From NCBI GenBank assembly GCA_900768185.1, contig CAAGCB010000008.1, positions 1 to 14,532 on the forward strand: DNA of 14,532 bases. Reading direction: 5' to 3'. The DNA comes from Alphaproteobacteria bacterium (lineage in GTDB: Bacteria > Pseudomonadota > Alphaproteobacteria > CAAGCB01 > CAG-977). Positions 1 through 6,663 of this stretch are shown piece after piece. The position numbers and the translations under genes are program-made. Position 1 is the first letter of the stretch. Each line of letters opens with the position of its first letter. The notes under the pieces were generated by a model. That model was not told where the DNA came from, made no database searches, and saw only the letters and a program-made list of their open reading frames with translations.

Positions 1-120
1 GTGAACGTTCATGCTTTTCGTGTCGTAGTTCACGGTCGTGACGGTGACGCCGTCCTGCGTTTTGTCGGCGACCTGATTGATACTGCCGTTAAAGCTGATG
101 CCGTCTTTGCCGACGTGCAT
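1..120 (-). repeat. Copy 2 of a roughly 438-bp in-gene repeat
   Basis: Bases 1-120 match 439-561 almost base for base over the first 90 or so positions, then diverge with one 3-base indel. In protein terms both copies contain FNGSINQVADKTQDGV followed by TVTTVNYDTKSMNVH. The repeat period is 438 bases (146 codons) measured at the 3' end of the units. The repeat continues past the left edge, so the copy number cannot be counted here. Confidence 0.85.
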
Positions 121-1992
121 CTGGTTGTAGGACAAGCCTTCGTTGTGGGAAACGTTCAAGCTTCCCTTGTCGATTCTGATACCCGTCTGTCCGCCGTCGG
201 TGTGGTTGATCTGCGTTGCGGCGTGTCCGGCGCGCAAATCGACCGAGTTGTTGCGCAGAACCGTTCCGTCTTTCAGTTCGACTTTGTCGGCATGGGCGTA
301 GATGTTCGCGCCTTTTCCCTTTTCGTTCAGGACGTCGACGTTTTTACAGCCGTCTTCTGACACGACGCCGACCTTTTGTCCCGCCGAGTTGTTGTCGACG
401 ACCAGCCGCGTTCCCGATTGGTTGTCGGTGACGGCGGCGTGAACGTTCATGCTTTTCGTGTCGTAGTTCACGGTCGTGACGGTGACGCCGTCCTGCGTTT
501 TGTCGGCGACCTGATTGATGCTGCCGTTAAACGTGATTTTGCCGTCTTTGTCGATGTGCATCGTCGCAAACGACGTTTTACCGTCGTTATAGGTTATGTT
601 CGTGTTGCCTGTCGGGGTGGCGTCGACGTCGGTCGTCGCCGCGTCGTCAATGCCGATGCCCGCGTCCGCCGCGCTTTGCGTGTTCATGCGCGCCAGTAAA
701 TCGTTCAGCCGTATCGACGGGGTCGAATCCGCTTGCGGCGCGAAATGCGTCGATACGGTGTCGACGACCTGTTCGACGGCGTCCTTCGCCGCGCCGAACG
801 AATGGGAAATGCAATCGTTGACGGCGTTCGCCACGTCGTCGTTCGCATACGCCGCGACAGCCGAAACCGCCAGCAAGCCGACCGCCGCGCCGCCGACTTT
901 CAGCCATGCGGATTTCGAACTGCCGCCGTCGCGCAGTTCTTTGACGCTGTTGCGAAGGTTGTCCGAGTTTTTGACGGCGCCGAGCGCGACGCCGACGGCG
1001 CGCATGCCGGGAATGACGCGCAGGGTGTTCTGTCCGATTTCCATCAGTTTTTGCCGTCCTTTCGGAGAACGGACAAAGTCCCACAGGCTTTTTTTCTCGG
1101 TCGTGTCGCCGCGTTTGTATTCGGCGAAGTCTTTGCGCATGGCGTTGATGCCCGCGACGGCTTTATACGCCGAAAAAACGCGCCCCAGCGTCATCGCCGC
1201 CGCCGTGTTGCCGACCAGTTTCGCCGCGATGTAGGTTTTGGGGTATTTCTGTTTGAACGACGCGTCAAGATCGCGTACGCGCCGGACAAAAGGCGAATCT
1301 TTCACCCGTTTTTCCAACGCGTCGGAAAACGTTTGCAATTCCGCGCCGGCGAACGACAGCGTCGCGCCTTTGAAATCCGCGCGGTCGGATTCCGAATCGG
1401 GCAGACCGAAACGTCCGGCGATGTAGGTCTGTTTTCCGTCGCGCACCATGTGGGCGATTTCGGCGATGTCGCCGATCGTGCGGCGGTGATAGTCGGCGTC
1501 GTTTTCCGGTTGTTGCGGGTGCGCGTCGAAATAGCGGGCGGCGTAATATTTGATTTCCAGTTCCGTTTCGACCTCGCGCTGAACCGCCATAAAGTTTGTC
1601 AGCGTTTTCGGCGTTTGCGCGTATTCGTCGGACGCCATTCTTTTCGCCGCCAGCAGGATCGCCATCTGCGAAAAATCGTTTCGCGGCGCCTGTCGTTCCG
1701 CCAGTCCCGTCAGTCCGATCAGAACCTGATGGTTTTTGGCGAAGTTGTCGACCGTCGAACGGGCGAGGGGTTTCGTGTCCGAATCGATGTCCGCCTGAAA
1801 ACGCTTGCGCGCCTGTTTGTAAATTTCCTCCTCGGATTTGGGCGTCAGCGCGCCTTTTTCGGCGTTCAGGCACTGCGTCAAAATCAGGTTGCGCAGGGAC
1901 GCGGGCATCTGGTCGAACGGCAGATTCAGCTGTTCCGTCGGGATATAGTAGTTTGTCTGAAGAAAATCAATGACATACTGCGGTAATTCCAT
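1..1992 (-). CDS. Large repeat-containing membrane or surface protein, 5' part (runs off left edge)
   Basis: An open frame of 664 codons starts at the ATG at 1992-1990 and reaches base 1 with no stop, so the C-terminus lies outside the window. The start is supported by an AGGGG ribosome-binding site about 8 bases upstream and by a plausible promoter at 2027-2054. I do not recognise the family. Residues 1 to about 355 are charged and probably helical (it begins MELPQYVIDFLQTNYY), with a mildly hydrophobic stretch near 255-288. About residues 359-382 form a clear membrane-type segment (GGAAVGLLAVSAVAAYA). From about residue 450 the sequence becomes rich in N, D, G, T and V, as in beta-structured surface proteins, and contains a long repeat: residues 478-518 recur at 625-664. 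There is no N-terminal signal peptide. It diverges from the rhamnose operon. A surface-exposed or secreted repeat protein is the best guess; the function is unknown. The frame is long, motif-rich and preceded by signals, so I am sure it is coding. Confidence 0.85.
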   Translation of the reverse strand, partial: MELPQYVIDFLQTNYYIPTEQLNLPFDQMPASLRNLILTQCLNAEKGALTPKSEEEIYKQARKRFQADIDSDTKPLARSTVDNFAKNHQVLIGLTGLAERQAPRNDFSQMAILLAAKRMASDEYAQTPKTLTNFMAVQREVETELEIKYYAARYFDAHPQQPENDADYHRRTIGDIAEIAHMVRDGKQTYIAGRFGLPDSESDRADFKGATLSFAGAELQTFSDALEKRVKDSPFVRRVRDLDASFKQKYPKTYIAAKLVGNTAAAMTLGRVFSAYKAVAGINAMRKDFAEYKRGDTTEKKSLWDFVRSPKGRQKLMEIGQNTLRVIPGMRAVGVALGAVKNSDNLRNSVKELRDGGSSKSAWLKVGGAAVGLLAVSAVAAYANDDVANAVNDCISHSFGAAKDAVEQVVDTVSTHFAPQADSTPSIRLNDLLARMNTQSAADAGIGIDDAATTDVDATPTGNTNITYNDGKTSFATMHIDKDGKITFNGSINQVADKTQDGVTVTTVNYDTKSMNVHAAVTDNQSGTRLVVDNNSAGQKVGVVSEDGCKNVDVLNEKGKGANIYAHADKVELKDGTVLRNNSVDLRAGHAATQINHTDGGQTGIRIDKGSLNVSHNEGLSYNQMHVGKDGISFNGSINQVADKTQDGVTVTTVNYDTKSMNVH
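439..561 (-). repeat. Copy 1 of a roughly 438-bp in-gene repeat
   Basis: This is the partner of bases 1-120, encoding residues 478-518 of the minus-strand protein. The DNA is nearly identical over about 90 bases, which points to recent duplication or gene conversion between units. The sequence between the copies (residues 519-624) has the same N/D/G/T-rich character, so the full unit is probably about 146 residues. Confidence 0.85.
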
Positions 1993-2026
1993 GACGCGCC
2001 CCTTTTGCAAAAAGCCTCTTATTGAC

Positions 2027-2054
2027 AGAATATCAGAAAAATTTGTCGAAACAA
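2027..2054 (-). promoter_or_regulatory. Putative promoter of the left repeat-protein gene
   Basis: On the minus strand, TTGTTT (2054-2049) lies 16 bases from TATTCT (2032-2027). TATTCT is preceded by TGA, giving an extended -10 (TGnTATTCT). The predicted transcript would start about 28 bases before the ATG at 1992. The match is moderate: 3 of 6 for the -35 and 4 of 6 for the -10 plus the TG extension. Confidence 0.4.
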
Positions 2055-2063
2055 TCTTTTTTT

Positions 2064-2110
2064 GATTCCGCGTTCCGGAATCCGGTAAAGAAAAGGTTTC
2101 TTTTTTACCG
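2064..2110. promoter_or_regulatory. Two adjacent hairpins in the divergent spacer
   Basis: A perfect 7-bp stem, GATTCCG/CGGAATC, with a 5-base loop occupies 2064-2082. Directly after it, CGGTAAAGAAA (2083-2093) can pair with TTTC plus TTTACCG (2097-2110), with a bulge of three T. No terminator-type T run follows the second stem. They could be an operator, a spacer structure protecting one of the divergent transcripts, or chance in an AT-rich stretch. Confidence 0.3.
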
Positions 2111-2117
2111 TTCATTG

Positions 2118-2126
2118 TGTTATTTT
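2118..2126 (+). promoter_or_regulatory. Possible extended -10 of the rml operon promoter
   Basis: TG-T-TATTTT forms an extended -10 element about 34 bases before the rmlA start codon. No good -35 is visible at 16-18 bases upstream (TTCTTT is the best). The perfect TTGACA at 2022-2027 has no matching -10 at the right distance on the plus strand, so this is only the most likely of weak candidates. Confidence 0.3.
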
Positions 2127-2159
2127 ACCCGAAATCGTTTTTTACAAGGAGCTTTACGC

Positions 2160-3047
2160 ATGAAAGGCATTATTCTGGCGGGCGGTTCGGGAACGCGGCT
2201 GTATCCCGCGACGATCGCGCTGTCCAAGCAGATGATTCCCGTTTATGACAAACCGATGATCTATTATCCGATGTCGCTGCTGATGCGCGCCGGCATCAGG
2301 GACGTGCTGGTCATTTCGACGCCGACCGATTTGCCGGGGTTTGAACGGTTGTTCGGCGACGGAAGTCATCTGGGAATGAACATTTCCTATGCGGAGCAAT
2401 CCGTGCCGAACGGATTGGCGCAGGCGTTCGTCATCGGGGCGGAATTTGTCGGAAACGACACTGCGGCTTTGGTGCTGGGGGACAACATTTTCCACGGTCA
2501 CGCGTTGACGGAACAGCTGAAATCCGCCGCAAAACTGAAAGAGGGCGCGGTCGTGTTCGGCTGTTACGTCCAAGACCCCGAACGTTACGGCGTTGTCGAA
2601 TTCGACAAGGACTTCAACGCCGTCAGCATCGAGGAAAAACCCGCGAAGCCCAAATCGAACTACGCCGTTCCGGGGCTGTATTTCTATGACAACGAAGTCG
2701 TTGAAATCGCCAAAAATCTGAAGCCGTCGGCGCGCGGGGAATACGAAATCACCGACGTGAACAAGGAATACCTGCGCCGCGGAAAACTGAAAGTCAACGT
2801 GTTTTCGCGCGATATCGACTGGTTCGACACGGGAACGCACGACAGTTTGCTGCAGGCATCGTCCTATGTCGAAGCGATTGAAAAACGCAAAGGAATCAAA
2901 ATCGCGTGTCTGGAGGAAATCGCTTTTCTGAACGGCTTTATCTCCCGCGAAGAACTGCGCGAACGCGGCGAACGCATGAGCAAGACGGGCTACGGTCAAT
3001 ACTTGCTGAAACTGGCAAACGGCGAAATCAGAACACCCGAGGTTTAA
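2160..3047 (+). CDS. rmlA: Glucose-1-phosphate thymidylyltransferase RmlA
   Basis: RmlA joins glucose-1-phosphate and dTTP to give dTDP-glucose and pyrophosphate, the first step of dTDP-L-rhamnose synthesis in the cytoplasm. The protein has 295 residues, the normal family length. It opens with the nucleotide-binding signature GGSGTRLYP (residues 8-16) and the sugar-nucleotidyltransferase lysine in LSKQMIP (K23). The metal- and substrate-site motifs LGDN (D108), EEKP (E159, K160) and WFDTGT (D223) are all present. I chose the ATG at 2160 because AAGGAG sits 8-10 bases upstream and the family's MKGIILAGG begins there. The same frame can be read from a TTG at 2022, but that adds 46 residues unlike any RmlA. 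It is the first gene of an rmlACDB operon and rmlC follows after one base. Bacteria often inhibit RmlA allosterically with dTDP-rhamnose; that is family knowledge, not seen here. Confidence 0.97.
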   Translation: MKGIILAGGSGTRLYPATIALSKQMIPVYDKPMIYYPMSLLMRAGIRDVLVISTPTDLPGFERLFGDGSHLGMNISYAEQSVPNGLAQAFVIGAEFVGNDTAALVLGDNIFHGHALTEQLKSAAKLKEGAVVFGCYVQDPERYGVVEFDKDFNAVSIEEKPAKPKSNYAVPGLYFYDNEVVEIAKNLKPSARGEYEITDVNKEYLRRGKLKVNVFSRDIDWFDTGTHDSLLQASSYVEAIEKRKGIKIACLEEIAFLNGFISREELRERGERMSKTGYGQYLLKLANGEIRTPEV

Positions 3048-3048
3048 A

Positions 3049-3597
3049 ATGCCTTTCATTCCCACAAAAATCAAGGACGTTGTCGTTTTCGAACCGCGGA
3101 TTTTCACGGACGATCGCGGCTATTTCTTTGAAACGTATAACGAAAAGCTGTTTAACGACAACGGCATCGCGGCGAAATTCGTGCAGGACAACCAGTCGAA
3201 ATCGTCCTACGGCGTGATTCGCGGTCTGCATTTCCAAAAAGGCGAACACGCGCAGGCAAAGCTGGTGCGCGTTTTGCAGGGTTCCGTTTTGGACGTCGCC
3301 GTCGATTTGCGGGCGGGATCGGAAACGTACGGCAAGTATGTCGCCGTCGAGCTCAGCGACGTGAACAATCTTCAACTGTTCATTCCGCGCGGTTTCGCCC
3401 ACGGCTTTTCCGTTTTAAGCAGAACGGCAGTGTTCGCGTACAAATGCGACAACCTGTATTGCAAGGAATCCGAGGGCGGGATCGACTGCAACGACCCCGA
3501 TTTGGGCATCGACTGGCAAATTCCCGCCGAAGACCGCGTTTTGTCCGAAAAAGACAAGCTTCACCCGCTGTTCAAGGATTTTAAGACATGCTTTTGA
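3049..3597 (+). CDS. rmlC: dTDP-4-dehydrorhamnose 3,5-epimerase RmlC
   Basis: RmlC inverts carbons 3 and 5 of dTDP-4-keto-6-deoxyglucose, the third step of dTDP-rhamnose synthesis. The protein has 182 residues, the usual length for this cupin-fold dimer. By comparison with the Salmonella enzyme the catalytic set is complete: H61 in RGLHFQ, K71 in QAKLVR, Y131 in FAYKCDN and D169 in LSEKDK. The signature IPRGFAHGF (residues 112-120) is also present. The ATG lies one base after the rmlA stop, and its ribosome-binding site is inside the end of rmlA, so translation is probably coupled. Its last 10 bases overlap the start of rmlD. Confidence 0.97.
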   Translation: MPFIPTKIKDVVVFEPRIFTDDRGYFFETYNEKLFNDNGIAAKFVQDNQSKSSYGVIRGLHFQKGEHAQAKLVRVLQGSVLDVAVDLRAGSETYGKYVAVELSDVNNLQLFIPRGFAHGFSVLSRTAVFAYKCDNLYCKESEGGIDCNDPDLGIDWQIPAEDRVLSEKDKLHPLFKDFKTCF

Positions 3598-4406
3598 TTA
3601 CGGGGGCGAACGGTCAGTTGGGAACGGAGCTGAAAGCTCTGTTGCCCGACGCTTTGGGGATTGACATGCCCGATCTGGACATCACGGACGAAACGGCGGT
3701 TAAGGCGTTCGTCAGGGAACACGGCGTCGACACGATTGTGAACTGCGCCGCCTACACCGCCGTGGACAAGGCGGAGGACGAACCCGAAAAATGCCGCGCG
3801 GTCAACGTGGACGGCGTCGCGAATTTGGGCAAGTCGGGGGCGAAAGTCGTCCATATCTCGACCGATTACGTTTTCGACGGCTTGGGGCATCGCCCGTATG
3901 TCGAAACGGACGCGACCAATCCCGTCAGCGTGTACGGAATCACCAAGCGCGACGGCGAAGAGGCGTTGAAATCCGCGGCGGACACCTGCGCGATTGTCCG
4001 CACGGCTTGGCTGTACAGCCCGTTCGGCAACAACTTTGTCAAAACGATGCGCCGCTTGGGGGCGGAACGCGACGGCTTGAACGTCGTTTTCGACCAAATC
4101 GGAACGCCGACGTACGCCGCTGATCTGGCGCGGGCGATCGTCGATTTGCTGCCCCAAATCAAAAACGGCACAAAGGAAACCTATCACTTTTCGAACGAGG
4201 GCGTGTGCAGCTGGTACGACTTCGCCCGCGAAATTATGAAGCTGTCGGGGCTGAAATGCCGCGTCAACGCCATTGAATCGGCACAGTATCCGACAAAAGC
4301 GAAACGTCCGTTTTATTCCGTTTTGAATAAAGCGAAAATCAAATCCATGGGAATTAACGTCCCGCATTGGCAGGAAAGTTTGGAAAAATGTCTGACACGA
4401 TTTTAA
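3588..4406 (+). CDS. rmlD: dTDP-4-dehydrorhamnose reductase RmlD
   Basis: RmlD reduces dTDP-6-deoxy-L-lyxo-4-hexulose to dTDP-L-rhamnose with NAD(P)H, the last step of the pathway. The protein has 272 residues, slightly shorter than many RmlD (about 285-300). It is an extended short-chain dehydrogenase: the Rossmann glycine motif TGANGQLG is at residues 5-12, STDYVFDG at 91-98, and the catalytic YxxxK at Y116-K120. The start overlaps the end of rmlC by 10 bases, with AAGGA about 10 bases before the ATG within rmlC, and the end overlaps rmlB by 19 bases. This tight packing indicates a single transcript with coupled translation. Confidence 0.96.
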   Translation: MLLITGANGQLGTELKALLPDALGIDMPDLDITDETAVKAFVREHGVDTIVNCAAYTAVDKAEDEPEKCRAVNVDGVANLGKSGAKVVHISTDYVFDGLGHRPYVETDATNPVSVYGITKRDGEEALKSAADTCAIVRTAWLYSPFGNNFVKTMRRLGAERDGLNVVFDQIGTPTYAADLARAIVDLLPQIKNGTKETYHFSNEGVCSWYDFAREIMKLSGLKCRVNAIESAQYPTKAKRPFYSVLNKAKIKSMGINVPHWQESLEKCLTRF

Positions 4407-5404
4407 TCACGGGCGGAGCGGGCTTTATCGGTTCGAACTTCGTTCCTTATTTCTTGGAAACCCACCCCGAATTGACGGTTGTCAATCTGGACGCGATGAC
4501 GTACGCCGCGGACGAACGCAACTTGGCGGAAGTGCAGGGCAACCCCCGCTACATCTTTGTCAAGGGCGACATCGCGGACAAGGAGCTGGTCAACGCTTTG
4601 TTTGACAAATACGACTTCAAGGGCGTAATTCACTTCGCCGCCGAAAGCCATGTCGACAATTCGATTAAAGGTCCCGAAATCTTTGTCAAAACGAACGTGT
4701 TGGGCACGTTTACGCTGTTGGACGCCGCGCGCCGTCATTGGCTGGACGCGCCGAACGCCGTCAAGGCCGGATACGAAAACTGCCGCTTCCACCACATTTC
4801 CACCGATGAAGTGTACGGAACGCTGGGGGCGACGGGATTCTTTACGGAAACGACGCCTTACGCGCCCAATTCGCCGTATTCCGCGTCGAAAGCGTCGTCC
4901 GATTTGCTGGTGCGCGCATATCATCACACTTACGGCATGAACGTGACGACATCGAACTGTTCGAACAACTACGGACCGAAACAGCATCCCGAAAAACTGA
5001 TTCCCCATATCATTCAAAGCGCGCTGGCGGAACAGCCTTTGCCGATTTACGGCGACGGCAAGAATATCCGCGACTGGCTGTACGTCCTTGACCACTGCAA
5101 AGCCATCAATCTGGTTTGGACAAAGGGGCGGTCGGGCGAAACATACAACATCGGCGGACGCAACGAACGCGACAACATCACGATTGTGACGACGATTTGC
5201 CGCATTTTGGACAGGGAAGTGCCGCGCGCGAACGGTCGCAAGTACGAAGAACTGATTACGTTCGTCAAAGACCGCGCGGGACACGACCGCCGCTATGCCA
5301 TCGACGCGACGAAGCTTGAAACCGAACTGGGCTGGAAAGCCGAAGAAACGTTCGACACCGGCATCGTCAAAACGGTCGAATGGTATTTGAAAAACCGCCG
5401 CTAA
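4388..5404 (+). CDS. rmlB: dTDP-glucose 4,6-dehydratase RmlB
   Basis: RmlB converts dTDP-glucose to dTDP-4-keto-6-deoxyglucose using tightly bound NAD+, the second step of rhamnose synthesis. The protein has 338 residues. It carries GGAGFIGSN (residues 9-17) for NAD binding, the catalytic T139-D140-E141 in STDEVYG, Y164xxxK168 in PYSASKASSD, and the substrate-site signature NNYGP. I placed the start at the ATG at 4388 (MSDTILITGG). The TTG at 4367 in the same frame adds seven residues, lacks a convincing ribosome-binding site and lies inside rmlD. AGGAAAG at 4371-4377 is the likely ribosome-binding site. With rmlA, rmlC and rmlD it completes the four-enzyme pathway, which supplies rhamnose to O-antigen or other surface polysaccharide; no glycosyltransferase gene is in the window. 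Confidence 0.97.
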   Translation: MSDTILITGGAGFIGSNFVPYFLETHPELTVVNLDAMTYAADERNLAEVQGNPRYIFVKGDIADKELVNALFDKYDFKGVIHFAAESHVDNSIKGPEIFVKTNVLGTFTLLDAARRHWLDAPNAVKAGYENCRFHHISTDEVYGTLGATGFFTETTPYAPNSPYSASKASSDLLVRAYHHTYGMNVTTSNCSNNYGPKQHPEKLIPHIIQSALAEQPLPIYGDGKNIRDWLYVLDHCKAINLVWTKGRSGETYNIGGRNERDNITIVTTICRILDREVPRANGRKYEELITFVKDRAGHDRRYAIDATKLETELGWKAEETFDTGIVKTVEWYLKNRR

Positions 5405-5406
5405 AT

Positions 5407-5523
5407 ATGCGTTCAAAAATCTTAATTTATCGGGATTACGGTTGCGCGGACGTCAGTTCTCTTTACGGGGAACTGGCGTCTTATTTTCGGGAAAAGGGGA
5501 TGTCGGTCGATTTTACGGACGCC
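5407..5523 (+). pseudogene. 5' remnant of a BPL_N / amidotransferase-like gene
   Basis: An ATG two bases after the rmlB stop opens a frame that begins MRSKILIYRDYGCADVSSLY and continues to about VDFTDA (residue 39). This resembles the first strand-helix-strand of the BPL_N domain (biotin-protein-ligase N-terminal, class-I glutamine amidotransferase-like), whose members often start with a K-I-x-I-Y-x-D/E-x-G pattern. The likeness stops at about base 5523. The frame runs only 11 more codons, through DNA that encodes RTX repeats on the other strand, to a stop at 5557-5559. The family is usually a few hundred residues long, so this is a truncated gene, originally the last gene of the rml operon. 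The family call rests on a short stretch and is moderate; the truncation is clearer. Confidence 0.55.
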
Positions 5524-5688
5524 CCCGAACAATTTATCCTCGTCCCGCCCGCCGATTAAAGTGTCGTTTCCGCCTTCGCCATACAGAGTGTTTTTTCTGT
5601 CGTCGCCATACACGGTATCATTACCAAGTCCCGCAAACACAATGTCGTTACCAAGTTCTGCGAATATAATATCATTGCCTGAACCGGA
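5524..5688 (-). repeat. RTX calcium-binding nonapeptide repeats (about six, truncated)
   Basis: In protein order the units are approximately KSGSGNDII, FAELGNDIV, FAGLGNDTV, YGDDRKNTL, YGEGGNDTL and IGGRDEDKL, then FGG. The G-x-G-N-D-x-hydrophobic pattern is that of the hemolysin-type calcium-binding repeats found in proteins exported by type I secretion. The fourth and sixth units are degenerate. The array breaks off at the junction with the BPL_N remnant. Confidence 0.8.
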
Positions 5689-6225
5689 TTTTAGTGTTTC
5701 ATTTGTTTCATCTCCTAAAACCAAACAATCTGTTGTTTCTTTGATTGCTGCACTATTTGTGCCAATGTAAATTTTATCCCATGTTATTGTTGTGTTTCGT
5801 GGGGCATAACGATCTATCAAAAGTTTGTATGCAGTTGATAATTTGTTTTCTATACAATCTTTCTCGTTATCGCCTGAAAAATATTCTTGCCATTTTAGTT
5901 CATAGCTGAAAATTTTTTTCTTATGATTCTGAAACATCGTATAAGCAGACCGAGCTTCGGATTCTGTCGGAGTTTCTGCATTATATAGTTTGAATTTGTC
6001 GCTTTCTTTTATACGACGAACTGCTATTCCCGCTAACTCAGAGGTACTTCCTCCATGCGTATTATATCGAATTTCATACCATGCTTCAGCTCTGTTGCCT
6101 GATTGAATAGCTCCGGAAAGTCCATCCCCAATTAATGCTGGATTATTATAGACAAGACTTAGCAATGCTATGCGTTCATATGAATAAACACCGGGCTTTA
6201 TTAAATTATAAAGGCTGTTGCTTGT

Positions 6226-6232
6226 GGGGGGG
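6226..6232 (-). other. C7 homopolymer at the lysozyme-RTX frameshift
   Basis: Seven G on the plus strand (C7 in the coding strand) lie exactly where the two halves of the lysozyme-RTX gene change frame. With seven C the frame ends six codons later; with six C it continues in the downstream frame without a stop until 5422. The site could be a slipped-strand (phase-variable) switch, a fixed mutation or a sequencing error. Confidence 0.75.
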
Positions 6233-6663
6233 AGATACCATTTTATTAATGCGTTTGTCTAATTTATTTATATATGTTGCGAGGGAATTTCTAAATAAAT
6301 TGTCGCATGTTTCTTTGTTGAGGTTTATTAAGGAAGCGTTGTCTATTATCCATTTTTCCAAATCCGTATAGTTTAATTTTTTGTCGTAAAAAAGTTGTAA
6401 TTTATTGGATAAGGTTTCTTTGTTCTTATTTTCATCCGATAGCTTGAAGCTGGCTTTTTCCAAATCTGCAACAGCTTCTGTTAATTCGCGAGCATTTAGT
6501 TCATACCCGTAGCCAATGCATACTTTTTGATTGATAGTTTCTGTGTAACATAATGGTGCATTGGATTGATCGTTATGCAGTTTGGGGTTTTCGTGCTGTT
6601 TGATAAAATCCGTTGCCTGATTTTTAAAAGCTTCTTCCGTTAAAATAGACATTGTAAATTTCC

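Larger units (their letters stand above)
5422..6652 (-). pseudogene. Lysozyme-like RTX protein, frameshifted and C-terminally truncated
   Basis: Two minus-strand frames make one protein. The first (6652-6206) starts with an ATG 11 bases after the upstream gene; AAGGAA overlaps that gene's stop codon and serves as ribosome-binding site. It resembles a phage-type (T4/pesticin-like) lysozyme: a helix ending in KQHE (E21, the likely catalytic acid) is followed by a VCIGYGYELN beta segment (residues 44-53). At C7 (6232-6226) the frame shifts. With one C fewer it continues SPPTSNSLYNLIKPG, then ERIALLSLVYNNPALIGD and RAEAWYEIRYN, like the C-terminal helical half of such lysozymes. Near 5685 it enters six RTX-type nonapeptides (GSGNDII, LGNDIVFAG, GGNDTLIGG). 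After FGG (about 5524) the remaining residues to the stop at 5424-5422 are antisense of the BPL_N remnant, so the native C-terminus and any type I secretion signal are gone. The intended role is probably a secreted peptidoglycan hydrolase. The domain call is from motifs only. Confidence 0.7.

Noticed and set aside
1..561. The repeats at 1-120 and 439-561 as a CRISPR array or mobile-element ends
   Set aside because: They are in frame within one protein, over 100 bases long and 438 bases apart, which fits protein-domain duplication and not a CRISPR array or terminal repeats.
1..1986. Long plus-strand open frames (1-360, 376-699, 733-1986) as genes
   Set aside because: They lie in the frame antisense to the continuous 664-codon minus-strand gene. 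Their products are arginine-, valine- and phenylalanine-rich shadows with no motifs, and they are broken by stops, while the minus frame is open throughout and has a start with a ribosome-binding site.
2022..2027. TTGACA as the -35 of the rml promoter
   Set aside because: It is a perfect hexamer, but nothing like a -10 lies 16-18 bases downstream on the plus strand, and the bases overlap the better-supported minus-strand -10.
2022..2159. A TTG start at 2022 extending RmlA by 46 residues
   Set aside because: The extra residues are unlike any RmlA and overlap the promoter region. The ATG at 2160 has AAGGAG upstream and gives the normal family N-terminus.
4367..4387. A TTG start at 4367 for RmlB
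   Set aside because: It adds seven residues without a family match; the ATG at 4388 begins the usual S-x-x-I-L-I-T-G-G motif.
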